Positions 51,633 through 60,843 of a stretch of 64,000 bases of DNA are shown in pieces. The DNA is from Streptomyces morookaense (GTDB lineage Bacteria > Actinomycetota > Actinomycetes > Streptomycetales > Streptomycetaceae): positions 1-64,000 of the forward strand of contig NZ_JABBXF010000056.1 in the NCBI RefSeq assembly GCF_013030945.1, given 5' to 3'. Below the pieces are notes generated by a model. The model saw nothing but the letters and a program-made list of their open reading frames with translations. It was not told where the DNA came from and ran no database searches. Positions within the stretch are counted from its first letter, which is position 1. Each line of letters starts with the position of its first letter. A program made the position numbers and the translations under genes.

Positions 51633-53000
51633 TCACGGCAACAGGACCGAGGCGTGCACCTGATGCAGATGGACGACCACGTCGTACCCGCGCCCCAGCG
51701 CCAACGGCGGCGCGGGCCGGTTCGGGTACCGGCCGGGGATGACGAACGTCGGCCGGGCCGTGTTCAGCCAGTCGCGTACGACCCGGTCGCGGCCTGCCGC
51801 CCGCAGGTCGACGTAGAAGTCGCGGTGGCGGACCTTGTCGAGGACGTACTCGTTGCTGCCCGGCGCGGCCGGACCGACCGGGAAGACCCCGGTGCCGCCG
51901 GTCGCCGTCCGGGCGCGGTAGTCCCCTTCGTAGAGGGACGTGCCGACGGCCAGGTATTTGCTGCCGATGAGCTCGCGCAGGGCCGCGCCCGTGGTGACGG
52001 GGTAGTACGCGGGCATCACGGTCTCGTAGGAGATGTGGCCGTCGTGGGCGGACACGACGACGCGGTCGCCGGTCTGCCGCTGCCACCACACGGCGATCTC
52101 CGCCATGACGCGGTCGCGTTGGCGGCCCATGGCGGCCGCCTGGGCCGGGTCGTCGACGTCGAAGGTGTAGGACGTGGCCAGTTGGGAGATGATCCAGGCC
52201 TCTTCCCGCACCCAGGGGTCCTGCCGGTCCGCCGTGGCCAGGAGCCGGTAGGCGGCTTCGGCGTCCTCGGCGACGGCCTTCCGCTCGGCGAGCGGCAGGG
52301 CGTTGTGCGCGGCCATCCGCGTGGCGACCCCGCCGGGCAGGGCACGAAGTGCCGCGTAGCGGCGGCGCAGTTCGGGTACGAGGCCGGGTTCGTGGGCGGC
52401 CGCCCAGGTCAGGATGCGTTCGTACTGCTCGGGGCCGGCGTCGGAGAAGTCCATGCCCAGGACGTGGACCTTGTGGGCGCTGGTGCGGTTGTGCTCCCGC
52501 ATCCAGCGGAACATGGTGAGGAGTTCGTCGGTGTTCAGCAGCAGGTAGCCGTCCTGGAACTCCTCGCGCATGATCTGCTGCGGGTCGCCCTCGCCGGTCA
52601 GGACGTACGTGTTCAGCCGGGCCGCCGCCGACCAGCTCATCTCGGTGGCGAGGGCGGAGAATCCTTCCCGCTCGACCAGGTGCCGGAACAACCGGTCCTT
52701 CACGGTGAACACTTCCCTGGAGCCGTGCGAGGCCTCGCCGAGGCCGACGACCGTCGCGCCCCGGGTCATCGCACCGAACGCGGCCAGGTCGTTCCCGGAA
52801 CCACCGGGTTCCGTGCTGCGCAGCGGGTGGGCGTGCCGCTGCAGTCCCGCCACCACCGCGCGGTCCGAGGCGGCAACGGGGGCGGTGGAGGAGCCGGCCC
52901 GCGGCCCGGCCGCCGCCGTCGCGGAGGCGGCCGGGATCAGGAGTGCTGCCAGGGCGAGGACCACGGCGGCAGACGTACGGCGTAACGTCACTTGCATCAT
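51633..53000 (-). CDS. Secreted erythromycin esterase family protein
   Basis: Protein of 455 residues with a signal peptide (RRTSAAVVLALAALLIPAASATAAA). The domain has the conserved GLGEASHGSREVF block with the key His, and VVVSAHDGHIS further on, as in EreA/SuccA-type esterases. Members open macrolide lactones or hydrolyse other esters; the export signal suggests an extracellular substrate. The ATG overlaps the psuK stop (ATGA), so the gene is translationally coupled to pseudouridine kinase. Confidence 0.9.
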   Translation of the reverse strand: MMQVTLRRTSAAVVLALAALLIPAASATAAAGPRAGSSTAPVAASDRAVVAGLQRHAHPLRSTEPGGSGNDLAAFGAMTRGATVVGLGEASHGSREVFTVKDRLFRHLVEREGFSALATEMSWSAAARLNTYVLTGEGDPQQIMREEFQDGYLLLNTDELLTMFRWMREHNRTSAHKVHVLGMDFSDAGPEQYERILTWAAAHEPGLVPELRRRYAALRALPGGVATRMAAHNALPLAERKAVAEDAEAAYRLLATADRQDPWVREEAWIISQLATSYTFDVDDPAQAAAMGRQRDRVMAEIAVWWQRQTGDRVVVSAHDGHISYETVMPAYYPVTTGAALRELIGSKYLAVGTSLYEGDYRARTATGGTGVFPVGPAAPGSNEYVLDKVRHRDFYVDLRAAGRDRVVRDWLNTARPTFVIPGRYPNRPAPPLALGRGYDVVVHLHQVHASVLLP

Positions 53001-53932
53001 GCAGGTGTTATATCCGGTGACTTCTGTGGCTGTTGTGGCGGGCGCCCGCCGATGACGGTCACTGCCTCGGCACCTGCGCGGCAGCCGTGGCGTGCGGCGG
53101 TGACAGGATCGTGGCCCGCCAGCCGGGCCGCCAGGTACGCCCCGGTGAAGGCGTCGCCGGCTCCCGTCGTGTCCACGGCGGTGACCGCCTCGCCCGGCAC
53201 CCGGCCGACGACCGTGCCGGAACGGGCCACCATCGCGCCGCGTGGGCCGAGTGTGGCGACCACGAGCGGAAAGTCCCGGCTCAGCTTCGCCACCGCGTCC
53301 GTGGAATCCGTCAGTCCGGTGAGGAGTTCCGCCTCGTCACGGTTGGGCAGGAGGACGTCCGTTCCGGCGACGGCCGTCAGAAAGCGGTCCACCCCGAAGC
53401 GGGCGATGAAGCCCGCCGAGGCCGGGTCGACGCTCACCGGAACGGACCGGGCACGGGCCGCGTCCATCGCCAGCCGGGCGAGCGCGCGGCTCGCGTCGGC
53501 GAAGAAGAGGTAGCCGGAGATGTGCAGTTGGCCGGCTCCGGACAGCAGGTCGTCCCTCCAGTCGGCGGCGGACAGGCGCAGCACCGCGCCGCTGTCCGTG
53601 AGGAACGTCCGCTCGCCGTCCGCCCCGACCATGGACACGACCGTGCCGGTGGGGACGTCGGGATCGGTCACCAGGTGCGGGCGGACACCGGCCGCGCGGA
53701 GCGAGCGCCCGTGCCAGCCCGCCGCCTCGGCCCCCACCCGGGCGAGGATGCGCACGTCGGCGGTGCCCGAACGGGCCGCCCAACAGGCGGCGTTGGCGCC
53801 CGCGCCGCCCGGGAGGGTGGTGATGCGGGCCTCGGTGTCGGTCGCGGGGGCGAGCGGTGTGCGGTGGCGGGCGACGACATCGGTGACCACGTCGCCGACG
53901 ACGAGCAGCGCCCCGCCCGGGCCGCCCGTCAT
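52997..53932 (-). CDS. psuK: PfkB-family pseudouridine kinase
   Basis: Kinase of 311 residues. N-terminal GGAGANAACWAARSG and the C-terminal PfkB signature DTTGAGDAFTGAYLAARL with the catalytic Asp identify a ribokinase-fold sugar/nucleoside kinase. Its position, sharing ATGA with the preceding psuG gene, indicates that it phosphorylates pseudouridine, whose phosphate is then split by PsuG. The stop overlaps the start of the erythromycin esterase gene. Confidence 0.88.
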   Translation of the reverse strand: MTGGPGGALLVVGDVVTDVVARHRTPLAPATDTEARITTLPGGAGANAACWAARSGTADVRILARVGAEAAGWHGRSLRAAGVRPHLVTDPDVPTGTVVSMVGADGERTFLTDSGAVLRLSAADWRDDLLSGAGQLHISGYLFFADASRALARLAMDAARARSVPVSVDPASAGFIARFGVDRFLTAVAGTDVLLPNRDEAELLTGLTDSTDAVAKLSRDFPLVVATLGPRGAMVARSGTVVGRVPGEAVTAVDTTGAGDAFTGAYLAARLAGHDPVTAARHGCRAGAEAVTVIGGRPPQQPQKSPDITPA

Positions 53933-54870
53933 GACGCCGACGCGTACGCCACGGCGACCTCGGCCGCCAGTCGCACATTACCGCGCACCGCGGCCACGTT
54001 GGCCTCCAGGGATGCGCCGCCCGTGTGCCGGACGAGGTGGTCGAGCAGGAAGGGGGTGACCGCCTGGCCGGAGACGCCTTCCCGCGCGCAGGCCTCCAGC
54101 GCCCCGGCCAGCACGCGGTCGTGCAGCGCCGGGTCCAACTGCTCCGCCTCGGGCACCGGGTTCGCGACGACCAGCGCCGAGGGCGGGCCGCCGAGCACGT
54201 CCTGGGCGCGCAGCACGGCGGCCACCTCCTCCGCGGACCCGGCCGTCCAGTCGACCGGTTCGCCGGAGCTGCGCAGGTAGAAGCCCGGGAACTGCGTGGT
54301 GCGGAAGCCCAGTACGCCGATGCCCAGCGTCTCCAGGCGCTGCAGGGTGGCCGGGACGTCCAGGACGGACTTCACCCCCGCGCAGACCACGGCGATCCGC
54401 TCGCGCGCCAGAAGGCGCAGGTCCGCCGATTCGTCCTGGGTGTGCGTCCACTCCCGGTGCACCCCGCCCAGACCTCCCGTGGCGAAGACCCGGATCCCGG
54501 CCCGTGCGGCCAGGAACGCGGTCGCGGACACCGTCGTCGCGCCGCTCGCGCCCGCCGCGACGGCCGGTGCCAGATCCCGGTGCCCGAGCTTGCGGATGCC
54601 GTCCTCGCCGGCCACCCGCGCCAACTGCTCCTTGTCCAGGCCGATACGGGGCCGTCCGTCCAGCACGGCGATCGTCGCGGGAACGGCGCCGCCGGCCCGT
54701 ACGAGCTGCTCCAGCTCCTCCGCCACTGCGAGGTTCCGCGGCCTCGGCAGTCCGTGGGCGATGATCGTCGACTCCAGCGCGACCACCGGCCGCCCGTGGT
54801 CCAGCGCCTCCCGCACCTCGTCCGACACGGCCGGCAGTCGCCCGGCCGGCACCTCTCGCTTCTCCGGCAT
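53929..54870 (-). CDS. psuG: Pseudouridine-5'-phosphate glycosidase
   Basis: Protein of 313 residues that cleaves the C-glycosidic bond of pseudouridine 5'-phosphate to uracil and ribose 5-phosphate. Family blocks are VALESTIIAHGLPRPRNL, the ATIAVLDGRPRIGL segment, TTVSATAFLAARAGIRVFATGGLGGVHR, and VVCAGVKSVLD with the Schiff-base Lys. AAGGGA precedes the ATG. It is the first gene of the coupled psuG-psuK-esterase unit (4-bp ATGA overlap with psuK). Confidence 0.95.
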   Translation of the reverse strand: MPEKREVPAGRLPAVSDEVREALDHGRPVVALESTIIAHGLPRPRNLAVAEELEQLVRAGGAVPATIAVLDGRPRIGLDKEQLARVAGEDGIRKLGHRDLAPAVAAGASGATTVSATAFLAARAGIRVFATGGLGGVHREWTHTQDESADLRLLARERIAVVCAGVKSVLDVPATLQRLETLGIGVLGFRTTQFPGFYLRSSGEPVDWTAGSAEEVAAVLRAQDVLGGPPSALVVANPVPEAEQLDPALHDRVLAGALEACAREGVSGQAVTPFLLDHLVRHTGGASLEANVAAVRGNVRLAAEVAVAYASAS

Positions 54871-54972
54871 CGCAGGTCCCTTCTGTCGCACCACGCATGG
54901 CACTGCTCGCTGGATCCCTGGCGGCACGGAGGCGATTCCAAACCCGTGAGGCCGGAAGCCTCCGGCACCTTG

Positions 54973-55012
54973 GCCGACGAGCCCCCGGCCCCCGGGCGGG
55001 GAGCTCGTCGGC
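54973..55012. repeat. Hairpin upstream of the G1 peptidase gene
   Basis: GCCGACGAGC (54973-54982) and GCTCGTCGGC (55003-55012) are perfect 10-bp arms around a 20-nt GC-only loop. It lies in the 232-bp gap between the divergent psuG and peptidase genes; it could be an attenuator or a transcript-stabilising stem. Confidence 0.5.
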
Positions 55013-55102
55013 GCGGCAGCGCGGCCGGCGGAGTCGCTCGTGAGGGTGACATGCCCGGACGACGCCCATACCGGGAGAACACATCGGGCAAAGAGGACAG
55101 CC

Positions 55103-55789
55103 ATGGGTATCAAGGCATGCAGGAGAAAGCGCGGGCGCATCGTGGCAGCTGCGATGTGCACCGCCATGCTCACACTTCCCCAGGGAGCCGCATGCGCGGC
55201 CACCACCACGACTCCCGTCCTGCGTACGTACCTTGACAGCAATTGGGGCGGCTACGTCGCGCGGGGCACCTTCACCGGCATCAGCGGTTCGTGGACCGAG
55301 CCGCACGTCACCTGCGGCAGCACCAAGGACCTGTTCGCCCCGTGGGTCGGCCTGGACGGCTACGGGTCGGACACCGCCGAGCAGACAGGCGTGCAGACCG
55401 ACTGCTCAAGCGGGTCACCGGTGCTGACCGCCTTCTACGAGATGTACCCCGGCCCGCCGGTGTACTGGAACGACCCCGTCAGCGAGGGCGACAGCATCAC
55501 CGCCTCCGTCGTCTCCGACGGCAGGGGCAGCTACACGCTGACGCTCACCGACAACACCCAGGGCTGGACCGAGCGCACGGTCCAGAACATCAACGGACGC
55601 AATGCCAGCGCCGAGGCGGTCATCGAATCGCCCTCGCAGAGCTACCCGTCCTTCGACAGCCTGACCTTCTCCGGCGTCAGGGTGAACGAGCAGCCGTTCG
55701 GCAACGCCCACCCCCTGCCGCTGTCCAGCGGGGGCTACGCACCCGGAAGGCTGTCCGGCGGCACCTTCACCATCACCCCGTCGCCGTGA
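55103..55789 (+). CDS. Secreted G1-type (eqolisin-like) endopeptidase
   Basis: Pre-protein of 228 residues with a signal peptide (RKRGRIVAAAMCTAMLTLPQGAACA). The beta-sandwich peptidase domain starts SNWGGYVARGTFTGISGSWTEP and has FAPWVGLDGYGSDTAEQTGVQ and NASAEAVIESPSQ, where the Gln and Glu of the eqolisin catalytic pair are expected. This acid peptidase family is mainly fungal and scarce in bacteria. AAGAGGA precedes the ATG. Confidence 0.87.
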   Translation: MGIKACRRKRGRIVAAAMCTAMLTLPQGAACAATTTTPVLRTYLDSNWGGYVARGTFTGISGSWTEPHVTCGSTKDLFAPWVGLDGYGSDTAEQTGVQTDCSSGSPVLTAFYEMYPGPPVYWNDPVSEGDSITASVVSDGRGSYTLTLTDNTQGWTERTVQNINGRNASAEAVIESPSQSYPSFDSLTFSGVRVNEQPFGNAHPLPLSSGGYAPGRLSGGTFTITPSP

Positions 55790-55837
55790 ACCGGCCGACC
55801 ACGGGGGCGCGGCCTGCTCCTGCCACGGTCATGCGGG

Positions 55838-56623
55838 CTACGCCTGGGGAAAACTGAAGGCGTAGCCCTGCTCCTTGAGCCGGGGCAGCAGGTTCTGCAG
55901 GGCCTGCATCGTCTGCGAGCGGTCCCCTCCGCCGTCGTGGAGCAGGATCGTGGGCCCGTTCGCGAGTTGCCGCTCGACCGTCGCGAGAATGGTGTCGGCG
56001 CCGGGCCTGCGGTAGTCGCCCGGGTCCACGTTCCAGCCAAGGCTGCGCATTCCGTGGGCGGCGGCCAGCTGACGGCTCTGCGGGGTGAAAGCGCCGCCGG
56101 GCGCCCGGTAGTAGCGGAGTTCCGCGCCGCCGGACGCCTCGTCGATCATCCGCTTCGCGTCGAGGATCTCCTTGCCCTGGTAGGCCACGGACTTCCTGTC
56201 CATGGCCGTGTCGTGGCTCACCGAGTGGTTGCACAGGCGGTGCCCCGCCGCGACGACCTTCTTCACCAGGTCCGGGTGCGCCTGGGCGTTGGGGCCGGTC
56301 ATGCAGAACGTCGCCTTGGCGCCGGAAGCGGCCAGTATCTCCAGTGCTTTGGGGGTCCACGTCGGGTCGGGGCCGTCGTCGAGGGTCAGGTTCACGGCCT
56401 TGCCCGGGTCCTCCGGCTGCCGGGAGATGCTCATCTCCACGGCGGGGGCGGGCAGATCGGGGTCGAGCCGGCTGCCCTCCGACGCGCCCGCCGAGCCGTT
56501 CGGCCCCAGCACCACCGCGCCCGTCAGCGCGGCCATCCCCGTCAGCGCCGCCGCGAGCGCGCCCAGGGTGCCCCGCATCGCCGCGGACTTCGCCCCGAAC
56601 TTCGCCTTGAACTCTGCCTTCAT
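55838..56623 (-). CDS. Secreted polysaccharide deacetylase (CE4, NodB homology)
   Basis: Protein of 261 residues with an N-terminal signal/anchor segment (LGALAAALTGMAALTGAVVLG). NodB motif 1 is NLTLDDGPDPTW with the catalytic Asp and metal Asp, motif 2 is CNHSVSHDTAM with the metal His pair, and motif 3 is YYRAPGGAFT. It deacetylates chitin-like or peptidoglycan sugars outside the cell. The stop is 49 bp from the convergent G1 peptidase stop. Confidence 0.93.
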   Translation of the reverse strand: MKAEFKAKFGAKSAAMRGTLGALAAALTGMAALTGAVVLGPNGSAGASEGSRLDPDLPAPAVEMSISRQPEDPGKAVNLTLDDGPDPTWTPKALEILAASGAKATFCMTGPNAQAHPDLVKKVVAAGHRLCNHSVSHDTAMDRKSVAYQGKEILDAKRMIDEASGGAELRYYRAPGGAFTPQSRQLAAAHGMRSLGWNVDPGDYRRPGADTILATVERQLANGPTILLHDGGGDRSQTMQALQNLLPRLKEQGYAFSFPQA

Positions 56624-56797
56624 CCGACCGCTCCCTGTTGTTGCCTGCCAGGCGAGCCAATCACGCGCAATTCGGCGAAAACGGGCCTGTCATCGTCCCG
56701 TCATGGAATGCGCACGCAGTGCGTGCGAGGCGGTGAGGCGGTGAGGCCGGTGACGCGACCGGAGTGACCGGCCGGTTCCGGCGTCGTTGCACAGCGT

Positions 56798-57367
56798 ATG
56801 CGGATCCGGATCCTCAAGCGGCCGAAGCTCGTCCTCTCCTCCTTCGCCGGACTGACGGCACTCGGGGCCATCGGCGCGGCCCTGGTCGGCCCCGCACTCC
56901 CGATCACGGGCAAGGGCACGTTCTGCCTGGCCAGGAGTACCGGTACGAGCCTCACCGGCATCGAGGGCGCGTCGACCTCGGGGGGCTGCGCGACCCTGTC
57001 GGACAAGGGCACCCTCTCCACCGACCTGACGACCGGCGAGATCCCGTTCCAGGGCGGCCTGCGCCTGTACACACCCCAACACCGGCTCGACGTACGCAAC
57101 TTGGTGTTCCACATCGACAGTCGCACGGCGACGGCGGACCTCTCCGTCGACGATGCGCGGCCGGCCCACGTCACCTTCCTCACCTACTCGATCAATCCCG
57201 GGCACGTCACCGTCGCCTACCCGTCCGTCAAGGCCACCTCGGTGTCCCTCCACCTGGCCGGCTCCGCGGGCCCGTCGTTCCTCAGGGCCTTCCCGGCCAG
57301 CCCGGTCGGCATCCACGACAAGCTGCTCGTCTTCAACGGGACGGCCGCGTTCACGAAGGTGCAGTAG
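56798..57367 (+). CDS. Secreted protein of unknown function
   Basis: Protein of 189 residues with an N-terminal hydrophobic export segment (KLVLSSFAGLTALGAIGAALVGPALP). The mature part is beta-rich with two Cys (TFCL, GGCATL); STDLTTGEIPFQGGLRLYTPQHRLDVRNLVFHID is faintly like HtaA-type beta domains. No function is assigned. It is convergent with the GbsR/MarR gene. Confidence 0.7.
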   Translation: MRIRILKRPKLVLSSFAGLTALGAIGAALVGPALPITGKGTFCLARSTGTSLTGIEGASTSGGCATLSDKGTLSTDLTTGEIPFQGGLRLYTPQHRLDVRNLVFHIDSRTATADLSVDDARPAHVTFLTYSINPGHVTVAYPSVKATSVSLHLAGSAGPSFLRAFPASPVGIHDKLLVFNGTAAFTKVQ

Positions 57368-57411
57368 CGCAGCAGCCGTCCGGGGCCGTGGTGGCCGGGA
57401 GTGCGGAGCGC

Positions 57412-58032
57412 CTACGCCCCGCGCCGGGCGGAGTCACCGGAGGTGCCGGACGGCGGCACCGGCGGGACCTGCGAGACCGGCGGCAGATCCAGAGTGGCGC
57501 GGTGGGCGCGCCAGCGCTCCAGCATCGTCTGCATCTCGCCCTGCAGGAAATGCATGAACTCCGCCGTCTCGACCAGCCGCAGCCCCGCGGGAGTGCTCAC
57601 GCCGCCCAGGGTCTCCGCGCCCTCGCGGAGGAGTTTCTCCCAGCGCGCGAGCAGCTGGTCGCGGCGGGTGAGGCTCTCGTACCAGATCTCGTTGTGCACG
57701 ACGTACCGGTCGCGGCGTGAGCCGGGCTCGCGCTCTCGGCTGACCATGTCGACCTGGGAGAGGTAGCGGATCGCGCCGGAGACGGCGGCCGGGCTGATCT
57801 GCAGGGCCAGGGCCAGTTCCGCCGAGGTCATCGAGGCGGTCTCGGAGGAGAGCAGGGCCGCGAAGACGCGGGCGGCCATCCGCTGCATGCCCGCCTCGGC
57901 GAGCTCGGAGGCGAATCGCTCCACGAAGCGGGACAGCTCGTCCGGACTCCGGTCCGCCGGCACCGGCCCGGCACCGTCACTGCTCGTTCCACCCTGGCCG
58001 CTCCGGCCGCCCGCGCCACTCTTGCCGCTCAT
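57412..58032 (-). CDS. GbsR/MarR-family regulator
   Basis: Winged-helix regulator of 206 residues. The DNA-binding segment is SAELALALQISPAAVSGAIRYLSQVDMVSREREPGSRRDRY, followed by a helical dimerisation part (WEKLLREGAETLG...EFMHFLQGEMQTMLERW). It is divergent from a two-gene ABC exporter, and a TTCAC-N6-GTGAA palindrome overlapping the exporter -35 is its likely site. This arrangement is common for drug-exporter regulators. Confidence 0.9.
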   Translation of the reverse strand: MSGKSGAGGRSGQGGTSSDGAGPVPADRSPDELSRFVERFASELAEAGMQRMAARVFAALLSSETASMTSAELALALQISPAAVSGAIRYLSQVDMVSREREPGSRRDRYVVHNEIWYESLTRRDQLLARWEKLLREGAETLGGVSTPAGLRLVETAEFMHFLQGEMQTMLERWRAHRATLDLPPVSQVPPVPPSGTSGDSARRGA

Positions 58033-58094
58033 GAGCCCTTCGCCTCCTTCGTCCGCCCCGTCCGGCACCTCTGAACTTTACACGGTTCCTTATC

Positions 58095-58123
58095 TTCACA
58101 AGTTCGTGAACGTACTGTATATT
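58095..58123 (+). promoter_or_regulatory. ABC exporter promoter with overlapping operator
   Basis: -35 TTCACA (58095-58100), 17-bp spacer, -10 TATATT (58118-58123). The predicted transcription start coincides with the ATG at 58131, and no Shine-Dalgarno sequence precedes it, so the mRNA appears leaderless. TTCAC-AAGTTC-GTGAA (58095-58110) overlaps the -35 and is the probable GbsR/MarR operator. Confidence 0.65.
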
Positions 58124-58130
58124 CAAAAGC

Positions 58131-59057
58131 ATGACGAAGGCCATCACGGTCGCCGGACTGCACAAGTCGTTCGGGCGCACCCACGCGCTGGACGGTCTCG
58201 ACCTCACGGTCGAGGCCGGCGAGGTCCACGGTTTCCTCGGGCCCAACGGTGCCGGGAAGTCCACCACCATCCGCGTCCTGCTGGGACTGCTGCGCGCCGA
58301 TTCCGGCGCCGCCCGGGTGCTCGGCAGGGATCCGTGGCACGACGCGGTGGAACTGCACCGGCACGTCGCCTACGTACCGGGGGATGTCACGCTGTGGCGC
58401 AACCTCTCCGGCGGCGAAGTCATCGACCTGTACGGGCGGTTGAGGGGCGGCCTCGACGCGCGGCGGCGCGCCGAGCTCCTCGACCGCTTCGAGCTCGACC
58501 CGGCCAAGAAGGGGCGCACCTACTCCAAGGGCAACCGGCAGAAGGTCGCGCTCGTCGCCGCGTTCGCCTCGGACGTGGAACTCCTGATCCTGGACGAGCC
58601 GACCAGCGGCCTCGATCCGCTGATGGAGGAGGTCTTCCAGAGCTGCGTGGAGGACGAGCGCAACCGCGGCCGCACGGTTCTGCTGTCGTCCCACATCCTC
58701 AGCGAGGTCGAATCGCTCTGCGACCGGGTCAGCATCATCCGCAAAGGCCGGACCGTGGAAGCCGGTTCGCTCGCCGAGCTGCGTCATCTCACCCGCACCT
58801 CGGTGACGGCCGAGCTGGCCGGCCCGCCCGACGGGCTCGCCGGGCTGCCCGGGGTGCACGACCTCGACGTCCAGGGCCTGCGGGTCACGCTCCAGGTGGA
58901 CACCGACAAGATCGACGCGGTGCTCCGCTCGCTCACCGCCTCGGGGGTCCGTTCGCTCGTCTCCACTCCCCCGACCCTGGAAGAGCTGTTCCTGCGTCAC
59001 TACCAGGAAGACATCGGCAGCACCACGCCCGGCGGCGAAAAGGCGGTCTCGCGATGA
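58131..59057 (+). CDS. ABC exporter ATP-binding protein
   Basis: ATPase of 308 residues. The Walker A loop is GPNGAGKST (residues 37-45) and Walker B LLILDEPTSGLDP; the signature motif is YSKGNRQK instead of LSGGQ, as in a subgroup of drug exporters. The switch His lies in LLSSHILSEVE. It drives the permease encoded by the next gene, with which it overlaps by ATGA. Confidence 0.94.
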   Translation: MTKAITVAGLHKSFGRTHALDGLDLTVEAGEVHGFLGPNGAGKSTTIRVLLGLLRADSGAARVLGRDPWHDAVELHRHVAYVPGDVTLWRNLSGGEVIDLYGRLRGGLDARRRAELLDRFELDPAKKGRTYSKGNRQKVALVAAFASDVELLILDEPTSGLDPLMEEVFQSCVEDERNRGRTVLLSSHILSEVESLCDRVSIIRKGRTVEAGSLAELRHLTRTSVTAELAGPPDGLAGLPGVHDLDVQGLRVTLQVDTDKIDAVLRSLTASGVRSLVSTPPTLEELFLRHYQEDIGSTTPGGEKAVSR

Positions 59058-60676
59058 CCGCCGTGGCAACCGCCCCCGCCCCCGCCCGCCACAGCAGGCT
59101 CTCCGGCCGACTCGCCGGTACGGGCGCCCTGTTGCGGCTCGCCCTCCGCCGGGACCGGCTGATGCTGCCGGTGTGGATCCTGGCACTCGGCGGGACGCTG
59201 GTCAGCGGGGCGGGCACCCTGGCGAAGCTCTACGACACCGCGGCCAAGCGGGCCGACCTCGCCGAGTCGATGAACGGCAACAGTTCGTTGCGCGCCCTCT
59301 ACGGGCCGGTCTTCGCGGACTCCCTCGGCGCTCTCAACGCCTGGCGGCTGGGCGGGTTCATGGCGGTACTGGCCGCGGTGATGAGCCTCATGATCGTCGT
59401 GCGCCACACCCGGGACGAGGAGGAGACGGGTCGCCAGGAGCTGCTCTCCTCGGCCTGCGTGGGACGGCACGCGCCGCTCGCCTCGGCGCTGCTGACCGCA
59501 CTGCTCGCCAATGCCGGAGTTGCCCTGATCACCACGGCGGGGCTCGCCAAGTCGACCGGTACCACGGCGGGTTCGGCGGCGCTCGGGCTCGCCGTCGGGG
59601 CGACCGGGATGGCATTCGCCGGTGTCGCGGCGATCACGGCGCAGCTGACCGAGAGCGGACGGCTCGCCAAGGGGCTCGCAGGCGCCGTGCTCGGCGCCGC
59701 CTTCGTGCTGCGGGCAGCCGGCGACACATCGTCGCACGACGCGTCGTCGGTGCTCGACTGGCTCTCCCCACTGGGCTGGGCGGAGAACGTGCGGCCCTAC
59801 GCCGGCGAGCGCTGGTGGGCGCTGCTCCTGCTCGTGGCGGCAGCGGGGGCACAGAGCGCCGTGGCCTATGCGCTCGCCGGGCGGCGGGACATCGGCATGG
59901 GGCTCGTGCCGCCCCGGCCCGGCCCGGCCGAGGGGCGCATGGCCACCGCGTACGGGCTCGCCTGGCGGCTGCAGCGCGGCGCCTTGACCGGCTGGGCGGC
60001 CGGATTCGCCGTGGCGGGGCTGCTGTTCGGCGGGATGACGAAGGGGGCGACGCGACTGCTCGGCGACAACGAGCAGACGAAGGAGATGTTCCGGCGCATG
60101 GGCGGCCAGTCGGGGCTCACCAACGCCTATCTCGCCGCGATCGTCGGCCTGCTCGGCATGGTCGCCGCGCTGTACGCCGCACAGTCGGTGCTGCGCCTGC
60201 ATGGCGAGGAGACGGGCGGGCGTGCCGAGCCGGTCCTGGCGAACGCGGTGGGCCGACTGCCCTGGGCCGCAGGGCACTTGGTGATCGCGTTCGGCGGCTC
60301 GGTGCTGCTGATGACGGTCGGCGGCCTCGGCCTGGCGGCCGGTTACGGCGAGGACTTCGGACGGATCCTGGGCGCCGCGCTGGTCCAGGTGCCGGCGATA
60401 TGGGTCCTGGCGGGCCTGGCGGTGCTGCTGTACGGAGCGTTCCCGAAGGCGGCCCCGGCGACGTGGGGCGTGGTCGGGGTCTGCCTCGCCCTCGGCTGGA
60501 TCGGCCCCGCCCTGAATCTGCCCCGGGCCGCCCTGGACCTCTCCCCGTTCGGCCATCTCCCCAAGCTGCCGGGCACGCCGATGCACTGGCTCCCGGTCCT
60601 GAGTCTGCTCGCCCTGGCGGCTGCGCTGGTCGGTGCAGGCCTGGCGGCGCTGCGGCGGCGGGACATATCCGGGTGA
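59054..60676 (+). CDS. ABC exporter permease
   Basis: Membrane protein of 540 residues with about 12 hydrophobic segments in two halves of six, each with the ABC-2 layout. A cytoplasmic RHTRDEEETGRQELLSSACVGRHAPLASALL segment in the first half contacts the ATPase. It resembles the tetronasin/polyketide-antibiotic exporter permeases. Its start overlaps the stop of the ATPase gene (ATGA), so the two are translationally coupled. Confidence 0.92.
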   Translation: MTAVATAPAPARHSRLSGRLAGTGALLRLALRRDRLMLPVWILALGGTLVSGAGTLAKLYDTAAKRADLAESMNGNSSLRALYGPVFADSLGALNAWRLGGFMAVLAAVMSLMIVVRHTRDEEETGRQELLSSACVGRHAPLASALLTALLANAGVALITTAGLAKSTGTTAGSAALGLAVGATGMAFAGVAAITAQLTESGRLAKGLAGAVLGAAFVLRAAGDTSSHDASSVLDWLSPLGWAENVRPYAGERWWALLLLVAAAGAQSAVAYALAGRRDIGMGLVPPRPGPAEGRMATAYGLAWRLQRGALTGWAAGFAVAGLLFGGMTKGATRLLGDNEQTKEMFRRMGGQSGLTNAYLAAIVGLLGMVAALYAAQSVLRLHGEETGGRAEPVLANAVGRLPWAAGHLVIAFGGSVLLMTVGGLGLAAGYGEDFGRILGAALVQVPAIWVLAGLAVLLYGAFPKAAPATWGVVGVCLALGWIGPALNLPRAALDLSPFGHLPKLPGTPMHWLPVLSLLALAAALVGAGLAALRRRDISG

Positions 60677-60794
60677 GCGGCGGCGGCAGCGGCCACGGAA
60701 GGCGGCGGCCCTCGACCGGCACCGTGAGGTGAACAACCGTCCGGCCCGGACCCGCACCCCCGTGGCGCGCCCGGGCCGCCCGCTTCAGGAGAAA

Positions 60795-60843
60795 GTGAAC
60801 CATGCGGTTCACAACTTGTCAGGGGAATATCACGCTGCCGTGA
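60795..60843 (+). promoter_or_regulatory. Inverted repeat and possible 13-codon leader ORF before the glycosyltransferase
   Basis: GTGAACC (60795-60801) and GGTTCAC (60806-60812) form a perfect 7-bp inverted repeat around ATGC. The ATG in the loop opens a 13-codon frame (60802-60843, MRFTTCQGNITLP) with AGGAG 10 nt upstream. It is either an operator or a leader peptide with a start-sequestering hairpin, 72 bp before the glycosyltransferase start. Confidence 0.35.
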
